Shown here one piece after another: positions 53,942-64,000 of a stretch of 64,000 bases of DNA. The stretch's first letter is position 1. Every line of letters begins with the position of its first letter. This DNA is from Prochlorococcus sp. AG-676-L21 (GTDB lineage: Bacteria > Cyanobacteriota > Cyanobacteriia > PCC-6307 > Cyanobiaceae): positions 1 through 64,000 of the forward strand of contig QCUA01000002.1 of assembly GCA_003210915.1 (NCBI GenBank), in the 5' to 3' direction. Under the pieces are notes generated by a model. The model did not search any database. It saw only the letters and a program-made list of their open reading frames with translations, and had not been told where the DNA came from. The position numbers were made by a program, and so were the translations under genes.

Positions 53942-54325
53942 ATGTCTAAGGATCAACTCGATAGTGAATATATCACTGCTATTAGAGGAGCGACAACCTC
54001 TAATGGAAATACTTTCAAAGACATTGAGAACTCAGTAGTAGAACTAATTGATGAATTAATATTGCGAAATAGTTTGGATACAAAAAAGATTTTATCAATA
54101 ACTTTTACTGTCACTAAAGACTTAGACGCATGTTTTCCAGCTTCAATTGCAAGAAAACATTTTGGACTTAACTCAGTTGCATTTTTAGATTGCCAACAAA
54201 TGTATGTCCCTAATGATGTTGATTTCTGTATAAGATTAATGGCTTTAGTCATTTTCCCAAGTAATTCCTCAATTAATCATCCTTACCTCCGTGGAGCCTC
54301 TAATTTAAGGACCGATAGATGTTAA
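53942..54325 (+). CDS. aroH: chorismate mutase, AroH type
   Basis: 127 residues from the ATG at 53942 (MSKDQLDSEYITAIRGATTS); an in-frame TTG at 53915 would overlap sppA and is unlikely. TAIRGATTSNGNTFKDIENS is the active-site segment of the Bacillus-type trimeric enzyme; VTKDLDACFPASIAR and the C-terminal HPYLRGASNLRTDR follow. It converts chorismate to prephenate for Phe and Tyr synthesis. Confidence 0.94.
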   Translation: MSKDQLDSEYITAIRGATTSNGNTFKDIENSVVELIDELILRNSLDTKKILSITFTVTKDLDACFPASIARKHFGLNSVAFLDCQQMYVPNDVDFCIRLMALVIFPSNSSINHPYLRGASNLRTDRC

Positions 54326-54391
54326 TCTTGTAAAAAGTTTTTAGGCACTCTAAAAATTGAAAAAACCTGAAATCATTTATCCTAAAAGACA

Positions 54392-54961
54392 ATGAAGCAT
54401 GAAGACAAAAAATTTTTTAATAAATCCAAAATTTTTAAATTCTTATTAATTTCACCATTTTTTATTTCAATTCCATTTTTTAGTAATAATGAAGTTAATG
54501 CAGGAATTGAGTTCCAATGGGATCAAGATTCAGGGTATAGAAGATTAAAATGGTTCCAAAAAGAAGATAAAAGAAGAGCCAGAAATACAATATTTTTCTT
54601 TTTAAGACCCTCTGATAGAAAAGCAGGTCTTCTGAAAATAACTATGAATATACCTAAAACTTTCAAATCAACTCTTAAAGAAGAAAAAATAAGCCTTTGC
54701 AAAGTAAGAATTGGTGGCTTTGATACAAGGACAAAATGTATTGAAGATATACCTGCCGATATTGTAATCGATGAAGATAATACCTCATTAGATATTTTTC
54801 CTTATAGCCCAATCCCTGCTAATAAAAAAAGCTATGCAGTCGTTTTCAAAGTATTTAATCCAAGAAGGTCAGGTTTATATCAATTCCATTCATTTGGTCA
54901 GTATATTGGGGATAATCCCGTTTCAAGTTATTTAGGAAGCTCTACTATAGTGATCGATTAA
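54392..54961 (+). CDS. DUF2808 family secreted protein
   Basis: 189 residues with a signal peptide (IFKFLLISPFFISIPFF, cleavage near VNA). The mature part has RRARNTIFFFLRPSDRKAGL, KITMNIPKTFKSTLKEEKIS and PIPANKKSYAVVFKVFNPRR, matching cyanobacterial DUF2808. Probably periplasmic, beta-rich; function not known. It immediately precedes rpmH. Confidence 0.82.
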   Translation: MKHEDKKFFNKSKIFKFLLISPFFISIPFFSNNEVNAGIEFQWDQDSGYRRLKWFQKEDKRRARNTIFFFLRPSDRKAGLLKITMNIPKTFKSTLKEEKISLCKVRIGGFDTRTKCIEDIPADIVIDEDNTSLDIFPYSPIPANKKSYAVVFKVFNPRRSGLYQFHSFGQYIGDNPVSSYLGSSTIVID

Positions 54962-54991
54962 ATGATAAATTGTTAAAGAGAATAAAAACAC

Positions 54992-55129
54992 ATGACTAAA
55001 AGAACATTCGGCGGAACATCAAGAAAGAGAAAACGTGTATCGGGTTTTAGAGTAAGAATGCGTTCTCACACAGGAAGAAGAGTTATTAAAAGTAGAAGAA
55101 AAAGAGGTAGAGAAAGAATAGCTGTTTAG
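54992..55129 (+). CDS. rpmH: 50S ribosomal protein L34
   Basis: 45 residues: [20 protein letters not shown], then [20 protein letters not shown]. The Arg/Lys-rich composition and the [16 protein letters not shown] block are diagnostic of L34. It is followed 15 bp later by rnpA, then yidC, the usual rpmH-rnpA-yidC order. Confidence 0.97.
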   Translation: MTKRTFGGTSRKRKRVSGFRVRMRSHTGRRVIKSRRKRGRERIAV

Positions 55130-55144
55130 TATCAATTACATATC

Positions 55145-55531
55145 ATGGCATTGCCCAAAGCTATGCGTTTAAAAGGTCACAGACCTTTTGATTATATTCA
55201 TAAAAATTCTGTGAAATATTATGGGAAATTAATGACTTTTAAAATAGCAAGATCAAATCCAAAAATTCTCCTCTCCCATAAAAATATTCATAGTTTAAAT
55301 AACTTTAAAATTGCTATTTCTATAAGTAAGAAAGTATCAAAAAAAGCAGTGGTACGAAATAAAATTAGGAGAATATTACAGGATTATTTATTAAAGAATT
55401 TCAGACAAGAAAATAACCACAAACCTTATTGGTTACTTGTTAACCTTAAAACTAGTAATTCCCACAATAATAAAATTGAACTATTAAAGGAATTTCAACA
55501 TCTAATTTTTAAGTCAGGTTTATTTAAATGA
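55145..55531 (+). CDS. rnpA: ribonuclease P protein component
   Basis: 128 residues. The conserved RNR block is KIAISISKKVSKKAVVRNKI followed by RRILQDYLL, and the N-terminal LKGHRPFDYIHKNSV matches the family. It is basic and binds the catalytic RNA to process tRNA 5' ends. A ~10-residue insertion (SNPKILLSHKNIHSLNNF) lies between the first strand and the RNR motif. Overlaps the next gene by 4 bp (ATGA). Confidence 0.95.
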   Translation: MALPKAMRLKGHRPFDYIHKNSVKYYGKLMTFKIARSNPKILLSHKNIHSLNNFKIAISISKKVSKKAVVRNKIRRILQDYLLKNFRQENNHKPYWLLVNLKTSNSHNNKIELLKEFQHLIFKSGLFK

Positions 55532-55941
55532 TTAACATTAATGAAGAATCCTTTTATGAGGGTGGTCCAGCAAAAAGTGACTTAATAATCAATTTATTTG
55601 CCGGTTTAACTCTTCTTGGTCTTCCGTTTACTTTTGCAGCGATAGTAAGGGCCTTATGGTTAAGATACAAAATTACCAACAAAAGAATAACTATTGATGG
55701 AGGCTGGTTTGGCAAAAATAAAACTCAAGTTTCTTTAAGTAATATTGAGGAGATAAGATCTATCCCTAGAGGTCTCGGATCTTATGGAGATATGGTATTA
55801 ATACTTAACGATGGGTCCAAGGTTGAGATGAAATCTTTACCTTTATTCAGAGAAAAACAAAATTTTATTGAGGAAAATATGGTTAAAAGATCACAAACAT
55901 TAAATTTCAATGATGTTGAGGGTTTTGCTACTAAATCTTGA
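55528..55941 (+). CDS. bacterial PH-domain membrane protein
   Basis: 137 residues. One or two N-terminal helices (LIINLFAGLTLLGLPFTFAA) are followed by a small bPH domain: YKITNKRITIDGGWFGKNKT, VSLSNIEEIRSIPRGLGSYG and DMVLILNDGSKVEMKSLPLF. It sits between rnpA and yidC, a placement conserved in cyanobacteria, and may help membrane-protein biogenesis; that is inferred from context. Confidence 0.82.
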   Translation: MININEESFYEGGPAKSDLIINLFAGLTLLGLPFTFAAIVRALWLRYKITNKRITIDGGWFGKNKTQVSLSNIEEIRSIPRGLGSYGDMVLILNDGSKVEMKSLPLFREKQNFIEENMVKRSQTLNFNDVEGFATKS

Positions 55942-56013
55942 TGAAATTAATTACAAATGTGTTTTTATCCTGTAAAATAAAGTGTCAAATAAAATAAAAC
56001 TTCTTTTAATATC

Positions 56014-57153
56014 GTGATCGGGTTCATTTCAGAAAAATTATTAATCCCGATTCTAGATTTTTTCTACGGTTTAGTCCCTAGTTACGGCTTAGCAATAGTT
56101 GCACTTACAGTCGTAATTAGAATCGCACTCTTCCCCCTAAGCGCGGGATCTATTAGAAGTGCTAGAAGGATGAAGATAGCTCAACCTGTGATGCAAAAAA
56201 GGCAAGCAGAAATAAAATCTAAATTTTCAAGTGATCCAAAGAAACAGCAAGAAGAATTAGGAAAGTTAATGAATGAATTTGGTAGCCCACTAGCAGGATG
56301 TCTACCTTTAATAGTTCAGATGCCTGTTTTATTTGCATTATTTGCGACTTTAAGAGGTTCACCCTTTGCAGATGTCCCTTACAATATTAATTTAAAAGTT
56401 CTTCCCCAAGATCAAATTGCCGCTATTGATCCAAAGCCCTATAAGTCTCCAAGACATTCAATCTTTGTAACAGAAAAATCCCACTTCCCTGTTATAGCTA
56501 CGTTACCTAATGGTACAAAATTAGGATCTGAAGAATCAGTAAAGATAAACTTGCAGACAACTAATGGCAATAATTATTCGGAAGTACTTTCAAAATATGA
56601 TAACGGTTCAAAATTTCTTCCAACTTGGACAGTTTCAAAAGGTTCAGAAAATATTAAAGTTTCACAAGATGGTTTAGTTACAGCAATCAAACCAGGAGAC
56701 GCAACAATTGAAGCTAAAATACCTGGACTAGCTGCAAAAAGTGGCTTTTTGTTTATTAAAGCACTTGGACAGGTTGGATTTTATGTAGATGGTTCAATCA
56801 ACTGGGATATCGCTACATTAGTTGGAGCTTTCGGTTTAACCTTAATTCTCTCTCAGGTTTTATCTAGTCAAGGGATGCCTTCAAACGCACAACAATCTAC
56901 TGCTAATAAAATTACTCCAGTAATGATTACAGGTATGTTTTTGTTTTTTCCTTTACCTGCTGGAGTATTACTTTATATGGTTGTAGCGAATATTTTCCAA
57001 GCGTTTCAGACTTTTCTTCTAAATAAAGAAGCTCTTCCAGCAAACTTACAAAAAATTCTTGATGAGCAATTAACAGGTAAAAATAAAGTAATGACTTCTA
57101 CTGTCAACGTTTCAGATAAAAGATTACCATTCGAACCTAATAACAAAAAATAG
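56014..57153 (+). CDS. yidC: membrane protein insertase YidC/Alb3, with Ig-like loop insert
   Basis: 379 residues from GTG. TM segment and start of the conserved core: [20 protein letters not shown] (~17-36), cytoplasmic helical hairpin with [20 protein letters not shown], then [20 protein letters not shown]. Residues ~125-250 form an extracytoplasmic loop, and its second half ([16 protein letters not shown] then [20 protein letters not shown]) reads like a Big_2 Ig-like domain. Later helices are [20 protein letters not shown] and [20 protein letters not shown]. It inserts thylakoid and plasma membrane proteins. Confidence 0.95.
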   Translation: MIGFISEKLLIPILDFFYGLVPSYGLAIVALTVVIRIALFPLSAGSIRSARRMKIAQPVMQKRQAEIKSKFSSDPKKQQEELGKLMNEFGSPLAGCLPLIVQMPVLFALFATLRGSPFADVPYNINLKVLPQDQIAAIDPKPYKSPRHSIFVTEKSHFPVIATLPNGTKLGSEESVKINLQTTNGNNYSEVLSKYDNGSKFLPTWTVSKGSENIKVSQDGLVTAIKPGDATIEAKIPGLAAKSGFLFIKALGQVGFYVDGSINWDIATLVGAFGLTLILSQVLSSQGMPSNAQQSTANKITPVMITGMFLFFPLPAGVLLYMVVANIFQAFQTFLLNKEALPANLQKILDEQLTGKNKVMTSTVNVSDKRLPFEPNNKK

Positions 57154-57171
57154 ATATTTTAGTTATAAATA

Positions 57172-58638
57172 ATGGATTCTTGGAGGAGAAATTTCGAATT
57201 ACTTATAAAATCCAGAACACCTTTAATTTGGATAAGAACCAAAGAAGAAGAAAGATTATATAAAGTTGTAGATCAATCATGTAAAAAATTAAATGTCAAG
57301 AGATTCGTATCCTGGGATTGTGTTAATGGAATCAAAGGATTACTCAGTGAAAATGGCAAATTCCCAAACAATCCGCTAGGAGTTCTTAATTGGATAAAGG
57401 GACAAACATCTGAATTACCAACGATTTTATTGGTAAGAGACTTTCATAAGTTTTATGATGACCCCTCTATCAGTAGAACAATCAAAGAATTATCATCTTC
57501 ACTTAGAGAAACAAACAATAACCTAATACTTAGTTCTCATATATTGCCATCATCTGAAGAACTTGATGATTTAATTACAATAATCAACTTACCTTTACCT
57601 GATGTAAGTGAATTGACAGCTCTTATAAAAAAAATTGCTGTTAATTCTGATTCTGATTTAAGTGACCAAGATTTAAACGAACTTGCAATAGCTTCAAGTG
57701 GATTAAGCGAAACAAAAGTTAAGCAAGTAACAGCAAAAGCTTTAACTCAAAGAGGGAAAATAAGTAAATATGACCTTAAAGATATTCTTGAAGAGAAAAA
57801 ACAAGTTATTGCTAGAAGTGAAATATTAGAATTTTGTGAAAGCAAATCAAGTCAAAATGATATTGGAGGATTGAAATTATTAAAAACTTGGCTTAAGCAA
57901 AGATATAGAGCTTTTTCAAATGAAGCCAAAGAATACGGATTGCCAATTCCTAAAGGAGTCTTACTAGTTGGCCCTCAAGGGACCGGGAAATCATTAACTG
58001 CTAAATCTATTTCTCAAAGTTGGTCAATGCCTCTTCTCAGGTTAGATGTTGGAAGATTATTTTCAAGTCTAGTAGGATCAAGCGAAGCAAGAACAAGAGA
58101 GACCATTTCTAGAGCAGAAGCCATGTCACCATGTATCCTATGGATTGATGAAATTGATAAGGGATTTGGTGGTGATGCAAGAAGTGATGGAGGAACAAGT
58201 CAAAGGGTTTTAGCAAGTTTACTGACCTGGATGGCTGAAAAAGAAACGGCTGTATTTGTAATTGCCACAGCTAATGCTATAGATAAGCTCCCAGCGGAAT
58301 TATTAAGAAAAGGAAGATTTGATGAAATATTTTTTCTTGATTTACCTAATTCTGATGAAAGATTAAGCATCCTCGATTTACATCTAAAAAAGAGGAGACC
58401 TAGTTATAAGTTTCCACTTTCAACAATAATTGATCGTACAGATGGATATTCTGGAGCAGAACTTGAACAAGCAGTAATTGAAGGTATGCACTTTTCATTC
58501 GCTGAAAAAAGAGAATTAATGGAAAAAGATTTAATCAAAGCCGTATCTGAATTAGTTCCATTATCTCGTACAGCTAAAGAACAAATTGATTTCTTAAAAG
58601 AATGGTCTTCCACAGGCCGAGCTCGTTCTGCCTCTTAG
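57172..58638 (+). CDS. ycf46: Ycf46-like AAA+ ATPase
   Basis: 488 residues. The N-terminal half is a degenerate AAA-like domain lacking Walker motifs (LLIKSRTPLIWIRTKEEERL opening). The C-terminal half is a full AAA+ module: Walker A LLVGPQGTGKSLTAKSIS, Walker B CILWIDEIDKGFGG, sensor AVFVIATANAIDKL, and the arginine-finger region AELLRKGRFDEIFFLDLP. Ycf46 is conserved in cyanobacteria and red-algal plastids and has been linked to inorganic-carbon use. It lies 18 bp after yidC. Confidence 0.93.
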   Translation: MDSWRRNFELLIKSRTPLIWIRTKEEERLYKVVDQSCKKLNVKRFVSWDCVNGIKGLLSENGKFPNNPLGVLNWIKGQTSELPTILLVRDFHKFYDDPSISRTIKELSSSLRETNNNLILSSHILPSSEELDDLITIINLPLPDVSELTALIKKIAVNSDSDLSDQDLNELAIASSGLSETKVKQVTAKALTQRGKISKYDLKDILEEKKQVIARSEILEFCESKSSQNDIGGLKLLKTWLKQRYRAFSNEAKEYGLPIPKGVLLVGPQGTGKSLTAKSISQSWSMPLLRLDVGRLFSSLVGSSEARTRETISRAEAMSPCILWIDEIDKGFGGDARSDGGTSQRVLASLLTWMAEKETAVFVIATANAIDKLPAELLRKGRFDEIFFLDLPNSDERLSILDLHLKKRRPSYKFPLSTIIDRTDGYSGAELEQAVIEGMHFSFAEKRELMEKDLIKAVSELVPLSRTAKEQIDFLKEWSSTGRARSAS

Positions 58639-58763
58639 TTTATTTTTGATTAAAAAAATATAAATCAAGCTAGTAATCCCTATATTTAATTAAATTTTCA
58701 TCAAAAAGCTCTGATAATGATTTGAGATAAACTATCTTAATAAAATATAAAAAATTAAAAAGA

Positions 58764-60041
58764 GTGTTAGATCAAAAATTAATAAGAGAAAATCCAACAT
58801 TTGTGGAAGATAATCTATCCTCAAGAGGAAAAATTTATAATATACCTTTCATACATAAACTTAGTGTAGAGAGAAAAGAGATTGACATCGAGATATCAAG
58901 TCTGCAATCAGAAAGTAAAAAATTAAGCAAAATAATTGGCCAAGAAATAAGAAATTCTAATAATAGCAATTCTCAAGAACTTAATGCATTAAAAGATAAG
59001 GGCAATAAATACAGAATGAAAGTTTCAGAATTTGAAGAAAAAAAAAGAATACTAGACAAAAAACTTCAAGATGAAATATCAAAATTACCCAATTTCCCAA
59101 GTAAAGATACACCTCTTGGAGAAAATGAAAATAACAATATTCAAATTAAAGATTGGGGAGATCCTCTAAAAAAAGATAATCTCAAAGCTCACTGGGAGAT
59201 AGGTGAAAATTTAAATCTATTTGATTTCGTAAAATCAACCAAAATCTCAAAAAGTCGTTTTATTACTCTTAAAGGCAATGGAGCGAGGTTGGAGAGGGCT
59301 CTAATTAATTTCATGCTAGATGTACATTCAAATAACGGGTACTTAGAATTAATGCCTCCAGCATTAGTTAATTCCGAAAGTCTTCAAGGATCTGGCCAGC
59401 TTCCAAAATTTTCCAATGAAAGTTTCAAGTGCGCTAATGATGATTTATGGCTATCTCCAACAGCAGAAGTTCCTCTGACTGCTTTTCATAAAAATGAGAT
59501 TATCGATCCAAAATTCTTGCCTTTAAAGTATGTTGCATATAGCCCTTGTTTTAGAAGAGAAGCTGGGAGTTATGGAAGGGATACAAAAGGTTTAATAAGA
59601 CTTCATCAATTTAATAAAGTTGAATTATATTGGTTTTGTGATCCAAATAAATCATTAGAGGCTCATAAAGAGATAACGGCAGATGCAGAAAGTATTTTAA
59701 AGAAACTCAATTTACCTTACAGATTAGTAGATATTTGTACTGGAGATTTAGGCTTTTCTTCTAGCAGAACTTTTGATCTTGAGGTTTGGTTACCTAGCAG
59801 TAAATGTTACAGAGAAATATCTAGTTGCAGTAATTGTCTAGACTTTCAGGCACGTAGATCATCAATAAGAACAAAAATTGATAAGAAAACTTCATATATC
59901 CACACTTTAAATGGAAGTGGTTTAGCTATTGGAAGAACAATGGCAGCAATTCTTGAAAACGGCCAACAATCTGATGGTAGTGTAAAAATTCCGGATGTTT
60001 TAGTTCCATACTTTGGATCATCTTTCATCAAAACCGCCTAA
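58764..60041 (+). CDS. serS: seryl-tRNA synthetase
   Basis: 425 residues from GTG ([17 protein letters not shown]). The N-terminal tRNA-binding coiled coil (~30-105) precedes class II motifs: [66 protein letters not shown] (motif 2) and [20 protein letters not shown] (motif 3). It charges all tRNA-Ser species, including the tRNA-Ser(CGA) in this window. Confidence 0.98.
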   Translation: MLDQKLIRENPTFVEDNLSSRGKIYNIPFIHKLSVERKEIDIEISSLQSESKKLSKIIGQEIRNSNNSNSQELNALKDKGNKYRMKVSEFEEKKRILDKKLQDEISKLPNFPSKDTPLGENENNNIQIKDWGDPLKKDNLKAHWEIGENLNLFDFVKSTKISKSRFITLKGNGARLERALINFMLDVHSNNGYLELMPPALVNSESLQGSGQLPKFSNESFKCANDDLWLSPTAEVPLTAFHKNEIIDPKFLPLKYVAYSPCFRREAGSYGRDTKGLIRLHQFNKVELYWFCDPNKSLEAHKEITADAESILKKLNLPYRLVDICTGDLGFSSSRTFDLEVWLPSSKCYREISSCSNCLDFQARRSSIRTKIDKKTSYIHTLNGSGLAIGRTMAAILENGQQSDGSVKIPDVLVPYFGSSFIKTA

Positions 60042-60050
60042 TATAAAATA

Positions 60051-61130
60051 ATGAATGTTTTAACCTCAATAACTGTCCTAGGATTTCTCATTTTCTTTCA
60101 TGAAATGGGACATTTTCTTGCGGCAATATTTCAAGGAATATACGTTGATGGTTTTTCAATTGGATTTGGGCCCTCAATAATACAAAAAAAATATAGGGGT
60201 ATTACTTACTCATTTAGAGCCTTTCCTTTGGGAGGATTTGTTTCCTTCCCTGACGAAGAAATCAATAAAATTGATCCTAAAGATCCAAACCTTCTGAAAA
60301 ATAGGCCAATATTTCAAAGAGTAATTGTTATATCTGCTGGAGTATTTGCTAACTTAATACTTGCTTATACAATTTTAATACTAAACGTAACTACCGTTGG
60401 TATACCCTTTGATCCAGAACCAGGGATTTTAGTTTTAGCAACTCAACCTGAAAAAGCTGCTTTTAAAGCCGGTTTAGAAGCCGGGGATAAAATATTAAAA
60501 ATAGATGGCAATGTTTTAGGTGTAGGGGATCAAGCAGTATCCTCTCTGGTGAAGAAAATTCAAAGTTCCTCAGAAGAATTAATATCAATTGAAATTGAAA
60601 GAGAGAACTCTTATCAAAAATTAAATTTAATTCCTCAAAACATAGATGGGAAAGGAACAATAGGAGCCCAGCTACAACCAAATATTAAAAAAGAAACAAA
60701 AAAAACAAAAAATATTAATGAACTTTTTCAATACACAAATAAGGAGTTTTCATCCCTCTTAATAAAAACAATCCAAGGTTATAAAGGACTAATTACAAAT
60801 TTTTCATCAACAGCTCAACAATTAAGTGGGCCTGTAAAAATTGTTGAAATTGGAGCTCAGTTATCTGAACAAGGTGGTACTGGGATATTATTATTTGCTG
60901 CCTTGATCTCTATAAATTTAGCTGTTTTGAATTCTCTTCCTTTACCACTTCTTGATGGAGGTCAGCTTGTTTTTACTCTTATTGAAGGATTAAGAGGTAA
61001 GCCCGTTCCAGTTAAAATACAAATAGCTGTAACCCAATCAAGCTTTTTTCTTTTAGTAGGACTAAGCGTTTTATTAATAATTAGGGATACAAGTCAATTA
61101 TTAATAGTTCAAAGATTGATTAATCAATAA
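60051..61130 (+). CDS. rseP: site-2 zinc metalloprotease RseP
   Basis: 359 residues. The zinc motif is FFHEMGHFLAAIFQG (HExxH) near residue 17 in the first helix; the second metal site NSLPLPLLDGGQLVF lies near residue 300. A single PDZ domain is between them (PEKAAFKAGLEAGDKILKID). Four transmembrane helices. It cleaves regulatory membrane proteins within the bilayer. serS lies 9 bp upstream; rpsN follows after 62 bp. Confidence 0.95.
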   Translation: MNVLTSITVLGFLIFFHEMGHFLAAIFQGIYVDGFSIGFGPSIIQKKYRGITYSFRAFPLGGFVSFPDEEINKIDPKDPNLLKNRPIFQRVIVISAGVFANLILAYTILILNVTTVGIPFDPEPGILVLATQPEKAAFKAGLEAGDKILKIDGNVLGVGDQAVSSLVKKIQSSSEELISIEIERENSYQKLNLIPQNIDGKGTIGAQLQPNIKKETKKTKNINELFQYTNKEFSSLLIKTIQGYKGLITNFSSTAQQLSGPVKIVEIGAQLSEQGGTGILLFAALISINLAVLNSLPLPLLDGGQLVFTLIEGLRGKPVPVKIQIAVTQSSFFLLVGLSVLLIIRDTSQLLIVQRLINQ

Positions 61131-61192
61131 TTAATTTTTAAATTTGATAGTTTAACTGTTAAGATGATTAATAACTTGTATAGACATTTTTA

Positions 61193-61495
61193 ATGGCAAA
61201 AAAATCAATGATTGCTAGGGAAGTAAAACGTAAGAAACTAGTAAAAAAATATGCCGTCAAGAGAAAATCATTATTAGACGAATTTAATGCGGCTAAAGAT
61301 CCTATGGAAAGATTAGAAATACATAGAAAGATTCAAGGGCTTCCAAGGAACTCAGCTCCAACAAGAGTTAGAAATAGATGTTGGGCTACCGGTAAACCAA
61401 GAGGTGTTTATAGAGATTTTGGATTATGCAGGAATCAATTAAGGTTACGAGCTCATAATGGTGAATTACCCGGAGTAGTAAAATCTAGCTGGTAA
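61193..61495 (+). CDS. rpsN: 30S ribosomal protein S14
   Basis: 100 residues, the long zinc-free form: [20 protein letters not shown], then [20 protein letters not shown] and [20 protein letters not shown]. In many bacteria S14 lies in the spc ribosomal operon, but cyanobacteria commonly place it alone near pnp, as here. Confidence 0.97.
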   Translation: MAKKSMIAREVKRKKLVKKYAVKRKSLLDEFNAAKDPMERLEIHRKIQGLPRNSAPTRVRNRCWATGKPRGVYRDFGLCRNQLRLRAHNGELPGVVKSSW

Positions 61496-61686
61496 TTAAA
61501 TAAATTTCATAGATCTTAAGAAATTTATTAATTCTAATTTTTCAGCGAGAATCTAGTAATTACAAGATCTTAAAGTAATCATCAATACTATTTTAAGATT
61601 TAATTTGAAACCTTATTTAAATATTTTTCTCAATATGTACCTATTAGATGTAAGAATAAATTATGTATAGAATTATAATTTAAAAA

Positions 61687-63852
61687 GTGGAAGGAAAAAA
61701 TACGTCGATCACGTTTGACGGACGAGAGATACGACTAACTACCGGACTATATGCTCCTCAAGCTGGAGGAGCTGTAATGATCGAATGTGGAGACACATCT
61801 TTATTAGTTACCGCAACAAAAACAACTAGGAAACAACCAGCAGACTTTCTACCTCTCATATGTGATTATGAGGAAAAATTATATGCTGCCGGAAGAATTC
61901 CAGGCGGGTTCATGAGAAGAGAAGGCAGACCTCCTGAGAGAGCAACACTAATTGCAAGGTTAATAGATAGGCCAATGAGGCCCCTTTTTCCTTCATGGAT
62001 AAGTGATGAGATACAAATAGTTGCTTCTTGCCTTTCTTTAGACGAGAGAGTACCTGCAGATGTGCTAGGCATCACAGGAGCTTCGATTGCAACTTTATTA
62101 GCAGAAATTCCATTTTACGGACCAATGGCTGCTGTGAGAGTTGGGCTAATAGGAGATGATTTTATTTTAAATCCAAGTTACAGAGAAATAGAAAAAGGTG
62201 ATCTTGATATTGTTGTAGCAGGAACTCCAGAAGGAATTGTAATGATTGAAGCAGGTGCTAATCAACTTTCTGAACAAGATACTATTGAAGCTATAGATTT
62301 TGGATATGAGGCTGTAACCGAACTAATTAAAGCTCAAGAAAATCTTCTTAAAGATTTAGGAATAAAACAGGTCAAGCCTTCAGAACCAGAAGAAGATAAA
62401 TCATTAGCGACATATTTAGAAAAAAACTGCACGAAACCAATAGATCAAGTTTTAAAGAAATTTGATCAATCTAAAGAGGATAGAGATCTCGAATTAGATA
62501 AAATAGAACTTGAAGTAGAAACCAAAATTGATTCACTTAAAGATGATAATCCATTAAAAGTTCTTACTACAGAGAATGAAAAACTAATACATTCTGATTT
62601 TAAAAAGTTAACAAAAAAATTAATGAGAGCACAAATCATTAATGATGGGAAAAGAGTTGATGGAAGAGATCTTGATGAAGTCAGAAAGATATCTGCTTCT
62701 GCTGGAATACTTCCGAAAAGAGTTCATGGCTCAGCATTATTTCAAAGGGGCTTAACTCAAGTTTTATCTACCACAACACTTGGAACCCCTAGTGATGCGC
62801 AGGAGATGGATGATCTAAATCCAAGTACTGAGAAAACTTACTTACATCACTATAATTTTCCACCTTATTCAGTTGGAGAAACTAGACCTATGAGAACTCC
62901 AGGGAGAAGAGAAATAGGTCATGGAGCATTAGCAGAAAGAGCAATAATTCCTGTACTTCCTGGAAAAGAAACATTTCCATATGTACTTAGAGTAGTTAGT
63001 GAAGTCTTAAGTTCGAATGGATCCACTTCTATGGGATCAGTATGTGGAAGTACACTCTCATTACTTGATGCTGGAGTACCGCTAAAAGCTCCTGTTAGTG
63101 GTACTGCAATGGGTTTAATTAAAGAAGGCAAAGAAGTTAGAATTCTTACGGATATTCAAGGTATTGAGGATTTCCTAGGAGATATGGATTTCAAAGTTGC
63201 AGGTACTGAAAAAGGTATTACTGCATTACAAATGGATATGAAAATTTCAGGATTACCAGTCTCTGTAATTTCTGATGCCATAAAAAAAGCACGCCCAGCA
63301 AGATTGCATATCTTAGAAAAAATGCAAGAAGCAATTGATAAACCGCAAGAATCCCTTTCTCCTCATGCACCAAGACTCTTAAGCTTCAGAATTGATCCAG
63401 AACTTATAGGTACTGTAATAGGACCTGGCGGAAGAACTATTAAAGGTATTACCGAGAGAACCAATACAAAAATTGATATAGAGGATGGTGGAATTGTCAC
63501 TATTGCTTCTCATGATGGTGCTGCAGCTGAAGAAGCCCAAAAGATAATAGAGGGTCTCACAAGAAAAGTTCACGAAGGAGAAATTTTCTCTGGAGTAGTT
63601 ACAAGAATTATCCCAATCGGAGCTTTTGTTGAAATTCTTCCTGGGAAAGAGGGGATGGTTCATATTTCTCAATTATCAGAAGCGAGAGTTGAAAGAGTAG
63701 AAGATGTAGTAAGACAAGGTGATGAAGTAACTGTAAGGGTTCGCGAAATCGATAGCAGAGGCCGAATTAATTTAACCTTAAGAGGAGTTGCTCAAAATGG
63801 AGGGATGTCTTATCCAGAACCAACTCCAACGCCGGTGGCACCTCTTAGTTAA
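61687..63852 (+). CDS. pnp: polyribonucleotide nucleotidyltransferase
   Basis: 721 residues from GTG ([20 protein letters not shown]). Two RNase PH repeats with a helical linker: [20 protein letters not shown], then [16 protein letters not shown] and [19 protein letters not shown]. Catalytic region [22 protein letters not shown] domain [16 protein letters not shown] and C-terminal S1 domain [20 protein letters not shown]. It degrades RNA phosphorolytically and can add tails. The 191-bp leader upstream has no gene; PNPase leaders are often autoregulated. Confidence 0.98.
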   Translation: MEGKNTSITFDGREIRLTTGLYAPQAGGAVMIECGDTSLLVTATKTTRKQPADFLPLICDYEEKLYAAGRIPGGFMRREGRPPERATLIARLIDRPMRPLFPSWISDEIQIVASCLSLDERVPADVLGITGASIATLLAEIPFYGPMAAVRVGLIGDDFILNPSYREIEKGDLDIVVAGTPEGIVMIEAGANQLSEQDTIEAIDFGYEAVTELIKAQENLLKDLGIKQVKPSEPEEDKSLATYLEKNCTKPIDQVLKKFDQSKEDRDLELDKIELEVETKIDSLKDDNPLKVLTTENEKLIHSDFKKLTKKLMRAQIINDGKRVDGRDLDEVRKISASAGILPKRVHGSALFQRGLTQVLSTTTLGTPSDAQEMDDLNPSTEKTYLHHYNFPPYSVGETRPMRTPGRREIGHGALAERAIIPVLPGKETFPYVLRVVSEVLSSNGSTSMGSVCGSTLSLLDAGVPLKAPVSGTAMGLIKEGKEVRILTDIQGIEDFLGDMDFKVAGTEKGITALQMDMKISGLPVSVISDAIKKARPARLHILEKMQEAIDKPQESLSPHAPRLLSFRIDPELIGTVIGPGGRTIKGITERTNTKIDIEDGGIVTIASHDGAAAEEAQKIIEGLTRKVHEGEIFSGVVTRIIPIGAFVEILPGKEGMVHISQLSEARVERVEDVVRQGDEVTVRVREIDSRGRINLTLRGVAQNGGMSYPEPTPTPVAPLS

Positions 63853-63854
63853 TA

Positions 63855-64000
63855 CTAAAGAGGGTATAAATCATATTCTTTAATTATCTCTTTTATCTCT
63901 AAACATATACTCTTATGTGTTCGGAAATTATTTGTAGCTACGATTATTCCACCTTGTTCAAAATTAGATTTCCCATAAGAAAGTTCTTCATTATCTAAAT
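63855..64000 (-). CDS. cysQ: CysQ-like phosphatase, 3' end only
   Basis: The minus-strand frame is open from the window edge to TAG at 63855-63857. The 47 visible residues include EELSYGKSNFEQGGIIVATN and end IIKEYDLYPL. The GGIIVATN stretch resembles the last strand of inositol-monophosphatase-type 3'(2'),5'-bisphosphate nucleotidases, and cysQ commonly lies beside pnp in marine cyanobacteria. Identification rests on a short fragment and context. Confidence 0.5.
   Translation of the reverse strand, partial: LDNEELSYGKSNFEQGGIIVATNNFRTHKSICLEIKEIIKEYDLYPL

Noticed and set aside
61496-61686. A gene in the pnp leader
   Set aside because: No open frame with a plausible start; only weak inverted repeats around TCTTAA.

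Overview
The window is chromosomal DNA of a high-light-adapted Prochlorococcus, or a very close relative. The evidence is the strong A+T bias with short spacers, together with a marine picocyanobacterial gene set: psbD/psbC with a GTG-started overlap, a Pcb/IsiA-type chlorophyll antenna instead of phycobilisome genes, a 32-residue PetM, a fused thioredoxin reductase-thioredoxin, ycf4, ycf39, ycf46, split pntA, and small RNAs of the Yfr2 and Yfr1/Yfr10 type. The species is inferred from gene content and sequence style; no database was searched.

Layout. 1-4.7 kb: a TolC-like outer-membrane channel (runs off the left edge), a parvulin-like protein, the GTPase ychF and an HlyD/MacA-like adaptor. 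4.7-10.8 kb: polA, cysS, dxr and a thioredoxin-like ferredoxin. 10.8-14.8 kb (minus strand): the proton-translocating transhydrogenase (pntA-1, pntA-2, pntB) and a YheT-like hydrolase. 14.9-21.9 kb: two unknown proteins, NTRC, an unusual IF-1, ycf39, petM, ilvH, a cyclophilin-type lipoprotein and ycf4. 22.0-27.0 kb: psbD-psbC, maf, cobQ and a plant-type ferredoxin.

27.0-36.9 kb is accessory DNA. It starts with two minus-strand small RNA genes of the Yfr2 and Yfr10 families that carry almost complementary motifs. A run of tiny unknown genes with decayed copies of a short acidic tail follows. Next comes a complete type I restriction-modification operon (hsdM, hsdS, hsdR plus a YgjP-like metallopeptidase) on an island. 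The island ends in the 3' end of tRNA-Ser(CGA), and a 12-bp copy of that tRNA end lies 7.5 kb away at its other edge. No integrase is present.

37-47.5 kb is rich in iron-related functions: a ferric-iron binding protein, a PiuC-like dioxygenase, a porin, then a Pcb antenna with flavodoxin (isiB) and a divergent peroxiredoxin-like gene. glyQ, a MIF homologue, DUF1824 and DUF3386 proteins lie between. The porin ribosome-binding site is exactly complementary to eight bases of the Yfr10 motif encoded 13 kb away, so the window holds a likely small-RNA regulator and one of its targets.

47.5-53.1 kb holds small proteins, an AEC transporter, two glycosyltransferases and an EamA exporter. 53.1-64 kb is housekeeping: sppA, aroH, rpmH-rnpA-PH-yidC-ycf46, serS, rseP, rpsN, pnp and the end of a cysQ-like gene. 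YidC carries an Ig-like (Big_2-type) stretch in its extracytoplasmic loop.
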